A DNA stretch of 64,000 nt, from NCBI RefSeq assembly GCF_039994875.1, contig NZ_CP121196.1:558001-622000 (forward strand). The letters run 5' to 3'. Made by a program: the position numbers and the translations under genes. The notes under the pieces were generated by a model. That model ran no database searches and had not been told where the DNA came from. It saw nothing but the letters and a program-made list of their open reading frames with translations. The stretch comes from Telmatobacter sp. DSM 110680 (GTDB lineage: Bacteria; Acidobacteriota; Terriglobia; Terriglobales; Acidobacteriaceae). Shown here in pieces: positions 25,457 through 36,300 of this stretch. Numbering within the stretch: the first letter of the stretch is position 1; the number at the start of each line of letters is the position of its first letter.

Positions 25457-27784
25457 ATGAGCGAAAAGCGTTGGGTGTTGTTGATTGCCAGTGAGGTTGG
25501 ACGAACGGACTCGGTCTCTGACCGTGCCATGGAGCGTCTCGTCGACGCCATCGGCGACGAGGGGTATACCGTCGTTCGCACCACCTCGCCGGAAGATGGT
25601 CTTTCGCTCGTTACTTCCGATCCCAGCTACTCTGCCGTCCTTCTCGATTGGGACTTGGAAGGCGATTCGCAATTCGAAGAACGTGCCGCGCTCGACATCA
25701 TTCGTGGAGTGCGTCACCGCAACAAGAAGGTCCCCATCTTCCTGATCGCCGATCGTACTCTGGTTTCCGAATTGCCTTTGGAAGTGATCAAGCAAGTCCA
25801 CGAGTACATCCACCTCTTCGGCGACACTCCTGCATTCATTTCTTCGCGACTCGATACCGCCATCGAACGCTATCACGATCAACTTTTACCGCCTTACTTT
25901 CGCGAACTGCTTCGCTACAACGATCAGTCCGCCTATTCTTGGGATGCTCCCGGGCATATGGGCGGCGTTGCCTTTCTCAAACACCCCGTAGGTCAGGAAT
26001 TTCACCGCTTCTTTGGTGAAAACCTTCTCCGTTCCGACCTCGGTATTTCCTCCGCGCCGCTCGGCTCGTGGCTCGACCACATCGGACCTCCCGGAGAGTC
26101 CGAACGCAATGCGGCCCGCATCTTCGGCGCCGATTGGACCTTCTATGTTCTGGGCGGTTCCAGCACATCCAATCAGATTGTTGGCCATGGAGTCATCGCA
26201 CAGGACGACATCGTTCTCGCGGACGCCAATTGCCACAAATCGATCTGCCATTCGCTCACCGTCACGGGCGCCCGCCCGGTATATTTCAAACCAACCCGCA
26301 ATGGATACGGGATGATCGGCCTCGTTCCCCTGAAGCGGTTCTCACCCGAATCCGTGCGGGAACTCATTGCCCGCAGCCCATTCTCAGCAGGTGCCCGCTC
26401 GCAACAACCCACCTACGCCGTAGTTACGAACTCAACGTATGATGGTCTCTGCTACAACGTGAACCAGGTCGTCGAACAACTCGCGTGCTCGATTCCGCGC
26501 GTTCACTTCGACGAGGCATGGTATGCGTATGCCAAATTCCATCCTCTCTACCGGGGACGTTATGCGATGGGTGTGCCCGAGGATATGAAGGACCGCCCAG
26601 CTATCTTCTCCGTGCAATCCACGCACAAAATGCTGGCCGCGTTCTCCATGGGCTCGATGATCCACGTCAAGCTCTCTGACCGTGCGCCGCTCGATTTTGA
26701 CCAGTTCAACGAAGCTTTCATGATGCACGGCACGACGTCACCCTTCTATCCGCTGATAGCTTCGCTCGACGTCGCCGCAGCCATGATGGACGAGCCCGCA
26801 GGTCCAACGCTGATGGACGAAACGCTCGCTGACGCGATCAGCTTCCGCCAGGCCATGAGCTCTATTGCCCATCGCCTGCGCATCGCAGCCGACAACGGCG
26901 AAGCTTGGTTCTTCAGCATCTACCAGCCCGAACGAGTTACCGATCCGGCAACCGGTGAACGCATCCTGTTTGAAGAGGCGGAAGACGAGCTTCTGGCCAC
27001 CGAACCAAGTTGCTGGACCCTCAAGCATGGGGAAGAGTGGCATGGCTACCAGGACGAAGACTCGCCGGATGACTACTGCATGCTCGATCCCACCAAGGTG
27101 ACGATCCTGACGCCGGGAGTCAACGCGCAGGGAGTAATGTCGCAGTGGGGCATCCCCGCAGCCATCCTCACTGAGTTTCTTGACTCACGCCGCGTCGAGA
27201 TCGCGCGCACCGGCGACTATACAGTTCTGGTGCTGTTCTCCGTGGGAACCTCGAAGGGCAAATGGGGCAGCCTGCTTGAAAACCTCTTTGAGTTCAAGCG
27301 TCTCTACGACTCGGAAGCGTCGCTCGAAGAGGTTTTGCCGGAGTTAGTCCAACGCTTTCCTCACCGCTATCGCAATGTTTCGTTGAAAGACCTCTCTGAC
27401 GAAATGCATAAAGCAATGATTGACCTGGATCTCGCGGGGCTTGTCAATGCTGCCTGCGACGAGGACTTCGATCCAATTCTCACGCCCGCGCAGACCTACC
27501 AAAAGCTCGTTCGTCACGAGACCGAGCGCATCCCCTTCGGGAAGATGGCTGGCCGAATCGCCGCGTACATGCTTGTCCCTTATCCTCCCGGCATCCCCAT
27601 GTCGATGCCCGGCGAGAGACTGGGTGGCCCTGACTCACCGGTCATCAAACTCATCCTGGCCATGGAGCAATTTGGTAAGCGCTTCCCCGGCTTCGAGCGC
27701 GAGGTCCACGGCATTGAAGTCGATGGCGACGGTAACTACTGGATGCGAGCGGTTATCGAAGATCCGGCAATGACGAGAAATTGA
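25457..27784 (+). CDS. Orn/Lys/Arg decarboxylase, PLP-dependent (arginine-decarboxylase-like)
   Basis: A fold-type I PLP decarboxylase of the large bacterial acid-stress/polyamine group; 775 residues, the usual size. The N-terminal 'wing' domain resembles a receiver (SYSAVLLDWDLEGD) without being a phosphorylation switch. The catalytic core has SAYSWDAPGHMGGVAF, the PLP-contacting HFDEAWYAYAKFHPLYRGRY, and the Schiff-base lysine in SVQSTHKMLAAFSMGS, about residue 390. The C-terminal domain contains VPYPPGIPMSMPGER. DEAWYAYAKF is closer to arginine decarboxylases than to lysine decarboxylases, but the substrate is not certain. No antiporter gene is adjacent, so a role in polyamine synthesis is as likely as acid resistance. 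The ribosome site is gggggcggag. Confidence 0.9.
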   Translation: MSEKRWVLLIASEVGRTDSVSDRAMERLVDAIGDEGYTVVRTTSPEDGLSLVTSDPSYSAVLLDWDLEGDSQFEERAALDIIRGVRHRNKKVPIFLIADRTLVSELPLEVIKQVHEYIHLFGDTPAFISSRLDTAIERYHDQLLPPYFRELLRYNDQSAYSWDAPGHMGGVAFLKHPVGQEFHRFFGENLLRSDLGISSAPLGSWLDHIGPPGESERNAARIFGADWTFYVLGGSSTSNQIVGHGVIAQDDIVLADANCHKSICHSLTVTGARPVYFKPTRNGYGMIGLVPLKRFSPESVRELIARSPFSAGARSQQPTYAVVTNSTYDGLCYNVNQVVEQLACSIPRVHFDEAWYAYAKFHPLYRGRYAMGVPEDMKDRPAIFSVQSTHKMLAAFSMGSMIHVKLSDRAPLDFDQFNEAFMMHGTTSPFYPLIASLDVAAAMMDEPAGPTLMDETLADAISFRQAMSSIAHRLRIAADNGEAWFFSIYQPERVTDPATGERILFEEAEDELLATEPSCWTLKHGEEWHGYQDEDSPDDYCMLDPTKVTILTPGVNAQGVMSQWGIPAAILTEFLDSRRVEIARTGDYTVLVLFSVGTSKGKWGSLLENLFEFKRLYDSEASLEEVLPELVQRFPHRYRNVSLKDLSDEMHKAMIDLDLAGLVNAACDEDFDPILTPAQTYQKLVRHETERIPFGKMAGRIAAYMLVPYPPGIPMSMPGERLGGPDSPVIKLILAMEQFGKRFPGFEREVHGIEVDGDGNYWMRAVIEDPAMTRN

Positions 27785-27824
27785 TCCGATTCGTGATGGT
27801 GTCGCGCTCACACCCGCCTCATCG

Positions 27825-30800
27825 TCAGCGCACCTGCGTCGCGAATAATGCGTGATGCGCAAGAATGAAGAGCGTTCGGTGATCCGAACCACCGAAGATC
27901 AGTTGCAAAGGACGCTCCGGCACATCGATTTCGGCAACCTGATGCCCGTCCTGCGCGTAGACGAAGATTTGCCCGTTGGCCACGTACACGTTGCCGCGCG
28001 CATCAATCGCCACGCTCTCGCCTCCTCGTTGCGCAAACGGCTTCAACTCCGCGAGTGTTCCGTCCGCTTTGACAGTCGCGCTGTACGTAATGTCCTCCGA
28101 TTCGCTGCTGACGTACACCCGCTCTCCCGGCTTTGCGACCAGAAGCCCGTAAGTATCGAGGTTGTCGCTGAATCGCCAGCCCGATGTGTCATTCGCCGGG
28201 CCCTGCTGAAACACCCGGCCCGCCGGTAGAAACACGCTGCCGTCCTCAGAGACATATTCGCGCGTCTTCGGCGTGCTTGCATCCGCCGCGAACATCTCCG
28301 CCAGCGTTGTAAAGTGCATCGTGTCCAGGTTCAACTGGTCTTTGAATTCCCCATTGTTCCACCAGTTCACAGGAAGAATCACGGCGGCTTTGTCGTGAGG
28401 CTGCACTGGCTGCGGCGTCAGCACGGTCAGTTCTTCCGCCAAACTTCCCGGCTTGAACGTGTACATCGTGCTCTCGGGGCCCGCGGACGAAACCACGAGC
28501 ATGTTGCCCGACTTGTCAAACGCGAGATTCACAGGGTCGAGTGGATTGTCGCGTTCGACCGTGAGACCTTCCGCCTCAGACCAGCCATAGATGCGTTGGT
28601 TGTGGTGATCCGCGAAATAGAGTTTGCCCGCGGCATCCACGGCTGCGCCTGAAATCGAGAAGAAACCATCCTCCAACTTCTTTACTGTCGTTCGCTTCTC
28701 CAGCACCGTAGATGCATCACTCTGCGTTGGCCGCTGCGGATCAGCTGGAATGTCAAGCGCCGCGAACTCGCGTTCACGCACCTCGAGATGATGCGTCATA
28801 TCCTCGATGGCGTTCTCATAAGGGAACTTGCTCAAGCGCAGGAATGTGCCGCATCCATTCGCGTCACAAATACCATACCCGCTCTCCGCGTTCACATGCA
28901 CATTGCGGAAGTGAATATCCGACGATCGATAGATGCGCACGGCCGCCGTGAAAGGCGCCCGCGAACGCGTTACACGATACCCGTGATAGTTCGCAATGGT
29001 GAGATTGCGGCAGTCATCAATCTCCAGCGAAAGCGCTTCGGGGCTTTCGCCTGCCTCCTCTTCGGTCTGCGGCGCGTTGATGTCCCAGTTCTCCACGTGA
29101 TCGAACTTGATCTCGCTGCGAACGTGATGCTCATTCGACAACTCGTACACATGCCCGGGCGTCTTGGTGTTCGATACCAGAAAGCCTGATTGCGCAAACG
29201 TATTTGGGGTCCAGATGTCTGCGAATGTTCCTCCGCCTCCATCGGCAACCCACAAGCTCGGATATTGTCCATCCCACCGCCTGCGAAGATCGGAATCAGC
29301 GGTATGGTTGTTGTTATAAGGGTTGGTCCCGCTGCCATGACCTCCAAGAAAGCGCACGTCATCGATCAGCGAACGCTCGCCCGCCTTCCACAGTACCGCT
29401 ACCGCACGCGGATTAATGCCGCCTGCGAACACACCGATTCCGCTGATGATGTTCTTTCCTCCTGGAGGAGCAAGAAGCACGGCCTTCGGAGCGCCCACTC
29501 CCTGATATCCCGGAGTCTCATCCAGCAGGTCAATCTGCGTGAGCGTGGGATGTAGCGCAATCAGCACCGTGTCGGGCTTGAGCGTAAGCGTGTCCCGCAC
29601 CACGTAATGTCCACCCGGAAGATAAAGCACGCGATGCGCATTAATGGCTTGCTGCAATGCGGCAGTGTCATCCGATGTTCCATCGCCCTTCACTCCCAAC
29701 GTATGTACATTCACCCATTCACTGCTCGGCGGTAGCGGTGGAATCGCGGACGGAAGCGGTGCGGGTAACGAAGAGAGCGATGCAGCCTCGTACTTCATCC
29801 CGATGGAGCCCATTCGCCCTTCGCCCGGAACGATCAACCCGTAAGTGAAGTTCTTCACTACGTAAACCGCGCCCTTTCCGGCGATCGTCTTTTCACTCTC
29901 GCGCAGTTTGGCGAAGACCGGTGCGTTGCTGAGCACTGCATTTTCGAATCCGATCTCCGTCAAGGGGCTCTTCTCCAGGCTTATCGTCACCACCGGACCG
30001 CTGAGGTTTTCGAATCGCGAATCTTTAACCCAAAGCTGATCCGGATAGCCCTCATCGATATCGATCGCCTTTGGCACGTCGCGAAACGTATCGCGGATCA
30101 ACGTCAATCCAGCTTCATGCTCGCGGATGGCTGCTTCCCGTTGCCCCTCAAAGACCGAGTCAATCAGCGTAAACTGCCAGGCCGGCGAGGTCTTCTCCGT
30201 CAGAATTCCATAGCGCCCTCCAAAGAAATGCAGATCTTCCGCCTCGTTCCCCGCCTGATATATACCGGCCAGCCCTGATCCAAGATGAAAATCCATGTGA
30301 GTCAGAAACGAGTGTTGCGCCACATGGAACCGCACTGCAACAGCAGCAGGATTACCGTCTCCGATCTCGATATCGATGTTGCTCATCGCTGAATAGAATG
30401 TGTTCGGATTAGCATCGGCCACGTTGTCGTTCGGCGGAACCGATCCCGGCGGAGGAAATGCAATGCGATCCCCAGCGCGCGGTCGCTCGTGTGGCGTCAG
30501 GCCCGTGAACATCACCATCACACCTATGCCCTTCTGAAAGCCCGGCGTATTCGGCGGAAGCACGAAAACCGGACGCGTCGCGCCATAACCAATGAGGCGC
30601 ACGCCCGGCCACAGATAGACCGTTCGCGTGATGGTGTAACGGCCTGCGGGGATAAACACAATGCCTTCTCGTGCTGTGCCCGATGCCTTGTCGATGGCTG
30701 CCTGCAGCGTAGCGGAGTTGTCCGCTTTCGTCGCAGGGGCATCCACATAAATGGCCTTGGGATCTTCCAGACGGGTAGTGATAATAGATGCGGCGAAAGC

Positions 30801-30848
30801 CGCCGGACAAAAACAGAGCGTGACAGCGGCCAGAACAGCTTTCTTCAT
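27825..30848 (-). CDS. Secreted protein with two pectate-lyase-3/GH28-like beta-helix domains and a C-terminal beta-propeller
   Basis: A 1007-residue exported protein (signal peptide residues 1-19, ending PAAFA). Two right-handed beta-helix domains begin with the pectate_lyase_3 pattern. The first is near residues 40-90 (ATLQAAIDKASGTAREGIVF, IPAGRYTITRTVYLWPGVRL); the second is near 390-440 (LGVKGDGTSDDTAALQQAIN, YLPGGHYVVRDTL). The last 250 residues look like an SMP-30/NHL-type propeller (AVDAAGKLYFADHHNQRIYG, AIDARGNVYVANGQIFVYA). The combination suggests a polysaccharide-acting or binding protein in the periplasm or outside the cell. No catalytic residues could be assigned with confidence. 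It is convergent with the decarboxylase and divergent from the aldo/keto reductase. Confidence 0.82.
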   Translation of the reverse strand: MKKAVLAAVTLCFCPAAFAASIITTRLEDPKAIYVDAPATKADNSATLQAAIDKASGTAREGIVFIPAGRYTITRTVYLWPGVRLIGYGATRPVFVLPPNTPGFQKGIGVMVMFTGLTPHERPRAGDRIAFPPPGSVPPNDNVADANPNTFYSAMSNIDIEIGDGNPAAVAVRFHVAQHSFLTHMDFHLGSGLAGIYQAGNEAEDLHFFGGRYGILTEKTSPAWQFTLIDSVFEGQREAAIREHEAGLTLIRDTFRDVPKAIDIDEGYPDQLWVKDSRFENLSGPVVTISLEKSPLTEIGFENAVLSNAPVFAKLRESEKTIAGKGAVYVVKNFTYGLIVPGEGRMGSIGMKYEAASLSSLPAPLPSAIPPLPPSSEWVNVHTLGVKGDGTSDDTAALQQAINAHRVLYLPGGHYVVRDTLTLKPDTVLIALHPTLTQIDLLDETPGYQGVGAPKAVLLAPPGGKNIISGIGVFAGGINPRAVAVLWKAGERSLIDDVRFLGGHGSGTNPYNNNHTADSDLRRRWDGQYPSLWVADGGGGTFADIWTPNTFAQSGFLVSNTKTPGHVYELSNEHHVRSEIKFDHVENWDINAPQTEEEAGESPEALSLEIDDCRNLTIANYHGYRVTRSRAPFTAAVRIYRSSDIHFRNVHVNAESGYGICDANGCGTFLRLSKFPYENAIEDMTHHLEVREREFAALDIPADPQRPTQSDASTVLEKRTTVKKLEDGFFSISGAAVDAAGKLYFADHHNQRIYGWSEAEGLTVERDNPLDPVNLAFDKSGNMLVVSSAGPESTMYTFKPGSLAEELTVLTPQPVQPHDKAAVILPVNWWNNGEFKDQLNLDTMHFTTLAEMFAADASTPKTREYVSEDGSVFLPAGRVFQQGPANDTSGWRFSDNLDTYGLLVAKPGERVYVSSESEDITYSATVKADGTLAELKPFAQRGGESVAIDARGNVYVANGQIFVYAQDGHQVAEIDVPERPLQLIFGGSDHRTLFILAHHALFATQVR

Positions 30849-30991
30849 GGGACTCCCCGGCGGGTCAGGTCTTACGCCGAACTGCGGAATCCAGCATACC
30901 GGAACTGTTACGCGAACCTTATCTCGCAGTCGGTGCGCGTGCTAATATCACTCATCCGGCTCGCCTATCGGCTTGAGCCACGGAGGTCGAA

Positions 30992-31879
30992 ATGAGTCCA
31001 ACCACAAGGCGTAGTTTCCTCAAAACAGGTCTGGCCGCTGGAGCCATGGCGACCGTAGGAACGCTTCCCCTAGCCGCCAAGCGTACTGCGACCGATACCG
31101 TGGTGCTGGGTCGGTCAAAGATCGAAGTAACGCGTCTGGCCTTCGGGACCGGGACAGATGGCGGTGCAGTGCAGGCAGCGCTGGGCCAGAAGGAATTCAC
31201 CAGTCTGGTGCGCTATGCTTACGACCACGGCATCCGCTTCTTCGAGACGGCCGAGGCTTATCAGACACCGGCAATGCTCGGCGAAGCGCTAAAAGGCTTG
31301 CCGCGTGATAGCTATCAGCTGATGAGCAAGGTGACCACGTTCCACGAAGGAATCGATCCCCAAGCCAAGTTTGACGAGTTGCGGAACACCTCGAAGACAG
31401 AGTACTTCGACATCATGTTGCTTCACTGGCAACACACGGCTGACTGGCCGGAGACCACGAAACGCTGGCAGGATGGAATTCTTGCTGCGCAGCAGAGAAA
31501 GATCATCCGCACCCATGGCGCCTCTGTGCACGGGTTGCCTGCGCTGCGCCAGATGCCGGGTACTAATTGGCTCGACGTCGGACTGATCCGCATCAACCAC
31601 AATGGCGCGCGCATGGACGGGCCAACCTACGAGGACACCAACCACCCCGACAACGTAAGCGAAGTGGTCGACCACATCCACCAGTTAAAGAAGGAAGGAC
31701 TGGGTGTTATCGGCATGAAGCTGTGCGGCGGCGGCCAGTTCGAGCACAGTCATGACGACCGTGTGAAGGCGATGAGGTTTGCATTCCAGAATGCAGGAGT
31801 GGACAGCGCAACGATTGGCTTCAAGAGCACACAAGAGATTGATGAAGCCATCAGCAACATGAACCTGGCACTTGCGTAG
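30992..31879 (+). CDS. Tat-exported aldo/keto reductase
   Basis: A 295-residue NAD(P)H-dependent oxidoreductase fold with a twin-arginine signal at the N-terminus (TTRRSFLKTGLAAGAMATVG). AKR features are KIEVTRLAFGTGTDGG, the Tyr in FFETAEAYQ, the Lys in LMSKVTTF and the His in MLLHWQ. The usual catalytic Asp of the FFDTA motif is Glu here (gag), a conservative but notable change. GVIGMKLCGGG and the C-terminal IGFKSTQEIDEAI cofactor-binding segment are present. The ribosome site is ggaggtcga before ATG 30992. A Tat signal means it would fold with its cofactor in the cytoplasm before export. Substrate unknown. Confidence 0.88.
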   Translation: MSPTTRRSFLKTGLAAGAMATVGTLPLAAKRTATDTVVLGRSKIEVTRLAFGTGTDGGAVQAALGQKEFTSLVRYAYDHGIRFFETAEAYQTPAMLGEALKGLPRDSYQLMSKVTTFHEGIDPQAKFDELRNTSKTEYFDIMLLHWQHTADWPETTKRWQDGILAAQQRKIIRTHGASVHGLPALRQMPGTNWLDVGLIRINHNGARMDGPTYEDTNHPDNVSEVVDHIHQLKKEGLGVIGMKLCGGGQFEHSHDDRVKAMRFAFQNAGVDSATIGFKSTQEIDEAISNMNLALA

Positions 31880-31932
31880 TTCAATGAAACAGTACCGGCG
31901 AGCGACCTCTCCAGCGTAAGTCGATCACACAA

Positions 31933-33348
31933 TCAGGATTGCCAGCCGCCACCAAGCGCGCTGTAGAGTTGAACGAGGGCAAGTGCTTCGCTCTGTTGCG
32001 CGCTGACGAGGTTGAGTTGTGCCGCAAAAAGATTTGAATCGGTCGTCAGGACTTCAAGATATCCGGTTGAGCCGCCCTGGTACCGGATACGAGCAAGCCG
32101 CGTCGAATCTTTCGCAGCCGCGACGAGCTTTTCCTGTTGCTCACGATATGCCCGCTGCTTGTTAAGAGCGATCAGAGCGTTGGATACATCTCGAAACGCA
32201 GCGGAAATCGTCTTCTCATAGTTGAGGACCATCTCGTCTTTGGTTTCCTTTGATAGCTGAAGCTGACCGCGAAGCTTTCCACCCTCAAAGAGCGGCTGCG
32301 TCAGAGAACCAATGCCGTAGATTGTCTTCCCGGCTGGATCAAAAATAGTGGAAAGGCTGTCACCACCGACGCCACCCGACGCGCTGATTGACAGGTTCGG
32401 GAAGAACTGCGCTCGCGCGACCCCAATTTGCGCGTTCGCCGAGATAAGCGTCGCTTCTGCCTGCTGGATATCCGGTCGCCGCTCAAGCAACCGCGAAGGC
32501 AAGTCCGTGGGCAAGTCTTGCGGTGGTGGAGCGAGGGCATTCGGATCAGAGTGAGCGATAGGGCCAGGGTTTTCACCGATCAGGAATGCAATCGTGTTTT
32601 CTTGTCGCTGAATCTGCTCTTCGAGTTGAGGAATCTCTGAAGTCGCAGCGTAAAGTAGTTGCTCGGCCTGGCGGACATCGGACAGAGGAACCGATCCGCC
32701 ACCTTCCAGAGTCCTGGTTAGGTCGACGGAATCCTGTCGGGCTTTTAGTGTTTCTTTGGTGATCTCAAGTTGCGCATCGAGCGCACGGATCTGCAAATAA
32801 GCAGTTGCCACCTGCTGCACTAATGTCAACTGGACGGCACGCTGTGCCCACACCTGCGCCAACAATTGCGCGCGGGCAGCCTCAGTCTGTTTTCGATAGA
32901 GTCCCCAGAAATCCGGAGTCCATGCGGCCGACACATTGAGTGATCCGTTCACCAGGGGACTTGGAAATTGAGTACCCAGAGAAGATGGCAACGTTGCGCC
33001 GATCCCGGTTCCACCAACAGTAAAGCTCGGGAATTCCTGCGAGCGCGTAATCTTGACCTGGGCCTGTTGCTCGAGGATTCGCTTGGCGGCAATACGCACG
33101 TCGTAGTTGTTGGCAAGAGCCTTACGGATCAGGTCCTGCAGTTCAGGCTCGCGATAAACTGCAGCCCACTGCTCATCTCCAAATGATCCCTTGGTATCGC
33201 CCCCCACCGCGGCATTATCAGCGCCGCGATAGACGGGCGGCGCTGTGACATTCGGCCGCGCATACTTCGGACCAACTTTACAACCACCAATCAGTCCGAC
33301 TGCAGCGGCAAGCAGGCTCAGCCTCGCCAAACTTGAAGTGATCGTCAT
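31933..33348 (-). CDS. Outer-membrane efflux lipoprotein (TolC/OprM/NodT family)
   Basis: The outer-membrane channel of a tripartite RND pump; 471 residues. The N-terminus is a lipoprotein signal with lipobox LIGGC followed by KVGPKYARP, the classic NodT start. Two repeats of long helices and beta-hairpins follow, including LEGGGSVPLSDVRQAEQLLY in repeat one and YQGGSTGYLEVLTTDSNLFA in repeat two. LPSRLLERRPDIQQAEATLI links them. Its start overlaps the stop of the RND transporter gene by 4 bp (ATGA), so it is the last gene of a three-gene operon read right to left. Confidence 0.94.
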   Translation of the reverse strand: MTITSSLARLSLLAAAVGLIGGCKVGPKYARPNVTAPPVYRGADNAAVGGDTKGSFGDEQWAAVYREPELQDLIRKALANNYDVRIAAKRILEQQAQVKITRSQEFPSFTVGGTGIGATLPSSLGTQFPSPLVNGSLNVSAAWTPDFWGLYRKQTEAARAQLLAQVWAQRAVQLTLVQQVATAYLQIRALDAQLEITKETLKARQDSVDLTRTLEGGGSVPLSDVRQAEQLLYAATSEIPQLEEQIQRQENTIAFLIGENPGPIAHSDPNALAPPPQDLPTDLPSRLLERRPDIQQAEATLISANAQIGVARAQFFPNLSISASGGVGGDSLSTIFDPAGKTIYGIGSLTQPLFEGGKLRGQLQLSKETKDEMVLNYEKTISAAFRDVSNALIALNKQRAYREQQEKLVAAAKDSTRLARIRYQGGSTGYLEVLTTDSNLFAAQLNLVSAQQSEALALVQLYSALGGGWQS

Positions 33349-36300
33349 GCCTGCCCTCCTTCTGTACCCGGCTCTGCCCCGATTGGCGCGGTTGAGACGT
33401 TAGGACCGCACATGGAGTCCATTGTGGTTCCCTTGCCACCTCTTACAAAGCGATGCGAAACAAATTCCACCACAGCGAAGGTGACGGGAATGAACACCAG
33501 CCCCAGGATGGTCGAGAGCGCCATGCCTCCGACGACGACAGTACCAAGAATCTGGCGAGAGGCGGCTCCCGAACCACTTGCAGTCCAAAGGGGCAAACAG
33601 CCAACGATGAAGGCCAGTGCCGTCATCACGATCGGCCGAAAGCGCAGACGCGCCGCATCGAGCGCAGCGTTGCAGATGCTCTCCCCACGTTCGTAATTCA
33701 TCTTTGCGAATTCGACAATCAGGATCGCGTTCTTCGCCGAAAGACCAATGAGCATGACAAGCCCGATGGTCGCAAAGATGTCGTTCTCGAAATGCCGGGC
33801 ATGCAATGCAAGATAAGCTCCCAAAATCGCTACAGGAGTACTGAGCAGGACACTGAACGGCAGAGTCCAGCTTTCATAAAGCGCAGCAAGGATAAGGAAG
33901 ACGAAGATCAGCGAGAGACCGAAGACCGCCCACGACGGTATCCCCTCTGCCGCCTGTTGTTCCTGGAATGACATGCCGGAATAGTCGAATCCTGCGCCCG
34001 GGGGCATCGTCTGCTTGAAAACTTCCTCCAGTGCCTTTCGCACCTGGCCTGAGCTGTATCCGGGCGCGCCCGTGATGTTCAACTGAGCCGCATTGAATTC
34101 ATTGAATCGGTAGATAAACTCGGGACCGGTGATCTGGCTGACTTTAACAAGCGAGCTGAGCGGAACCTGGCTTCCATTCGCGCTGCGCACGTAAAACTGG
34201 TCGATGTTTGCGATATTCGTTCGCGACGTGCCTTCCGCCTCAACATAGGTCTGCCACTGACGGCCGAATCGATTGAAGTAGTTCACGAGATAGCCGCCCA
34301 TGAAGGTCTGCATCGTTGTATAGATCGTCGGGAGATCGACCTGTTGCTGGAGCGCTTTTTCCTTGTCCACATCCGCGTAAAGCTGCGGCACAGCTGGCTG
34401 ATAGGACGGAATGGCCGCGGCGATCTCGGGTCGTTTTGAAAGCGCGCCGAGAAATGTAAACACATTCTTTGTGAGGGTTGCCGGATCGTCCGTCCCTGAG
34501 CGGTCTTCGAGGATCATTGTGACGCCGCCCGATGTGCCGATACCCGGAATGGAAGGCGGCGGGAATGCGAAAGCGATGCCATCCGGATTACCCGCAAGTT
34601 GCTTCTGCAGATTTCCCTGAATGTACTCGAGCTGTTCTTCTTTGCTCTTGCGGACCGCCCATGGCTTGAGGTTGACAAAAAAGAATCCAGCGTTCGTGCT
34701 TTGCACCTGTGTGAGGAGCGAGAAATTAGTAACAGCGATAACACCTTCAATGCCGGGCGTTTTCAGCAATGCGCTAGTGATCCTTTGTTGTGCGGCATCG
34801 GTGCGCTGCGCTGAGGCCCCGTCGGGAAGCTGCAGCGCCAGAAACATGTAGCCCTGGTCCTCAGTGGGGATGAAACCACCGGGAAGACTGCTGCCGAGGT
34901 ACACGGCAACAAATCCAACCACAACCAAGGCAAGCATGGCAAAACCGGATTTGTGAATGAGAACGCGCGAAGTGCCGACAAAGGCATCGGTATTTCGCTT
35001 AAAGAATTTGTTGAAGAGCGCGAATCCTCTCCCCAGCATGCCAGGTTTGCGGCCTTCCTCGCGAGGTTTGAGAAGCAACGAGGCGAGGGCCGGAGAAAGT
35101 GTGAGGGCGTTGAACGCTGAGATTAAAACCGAAATCGCAATCGTGACGGCGAACTGCTGATACATGCGCCCGGTGATGCCCGGAATTGCTGCTGTAGGAA
35201 TGAAGACCGCTGCGAGGATTAAGGCGATAGCGACTACAGGACCACCTACCTCTTCCATCGCCTTTTCAGTTGCGGATTTCGGATCCATTCCCTCGTCGAT
35301 ATGATGTTCAACTGCTTCAACGACAATGATGGCGTCATCGACCACCAGGCCAATGGCAAGCACCAAGCCGAATAGCGACAGCGTGTTGATCGAAAAACCC
35401 AGAGCGGGAAAAATGATGAATGTGCCGATAAGAGAGACTGGCACCGCCAACAAAGGAATCAAGGTTGCGCGCCAGCCTTGGAGAAAAATAAAGACGACGA
35501 TTACGACAAGGCCGAGGGCTTCAAGCAGAGTGTACACGATCTCCCGAATGCCGGCGGTAACAGCCTTTGTGGTGTCAAGCGGCACGCTGTACGCAATGCT
35601 CGGCGGAAAAGTGGCCGAGAGCTCCTTGATGCGCTTGTTTACGGCCGCCGCAGTTTCAACCGCATTGGAGCCAGGCAATTGATAGATTGCCATCACGCCC
35701 GCGGGCGCCTGATTGTAACGGCCCGAGATGCCGTAAGCCTGATCTCCCAATTCGATACGAGCTACGTCTTTCAAATGAAGAATTGAGCCATCGGGATTTG
35801 CGCGAAGGATTATATTTCCAAATTCCTCAGGCTTCACCAGTCGGCCCTGGGTGCGAACCGTATACGTAAATTGCTGCCCCTGCGGTATCGGCTCTCCGCC
35901 AATCTGCCCGGCCGGATTAACGTTGTTCTGCGTTTGAATTGCAGAGATCACGTCCGTTGCAGTAACTCCCAGCTTGGCAAGCTTGTCCGGCTGGACCCAG
36001 ACGCGCAGCGCATACTGCCCGCCAAATGTCTGAACGCGGGAAACACCCTTTACCCGTGCGATCTGATCTTGAAGATTGATGATGGCGTAGTTGGTGAGAA
36101 AATCCTGGCTCAATTTGCCGCCTGGAGAGCTGATGGCAATTAGCATGAGCGGCGAAGTGAGCGCTTTCTGCACTGTAAGTCCCGCTGTTGTTACCTGCGC
36201 GGGAAGTTGCGACTGAGCCTGATCGACACGAAGCTGCGCAAGTACCTGGTCAATGTTCGGATCCGTCTTGACATCAAAGTCAACAAACAGCTGCACGACT

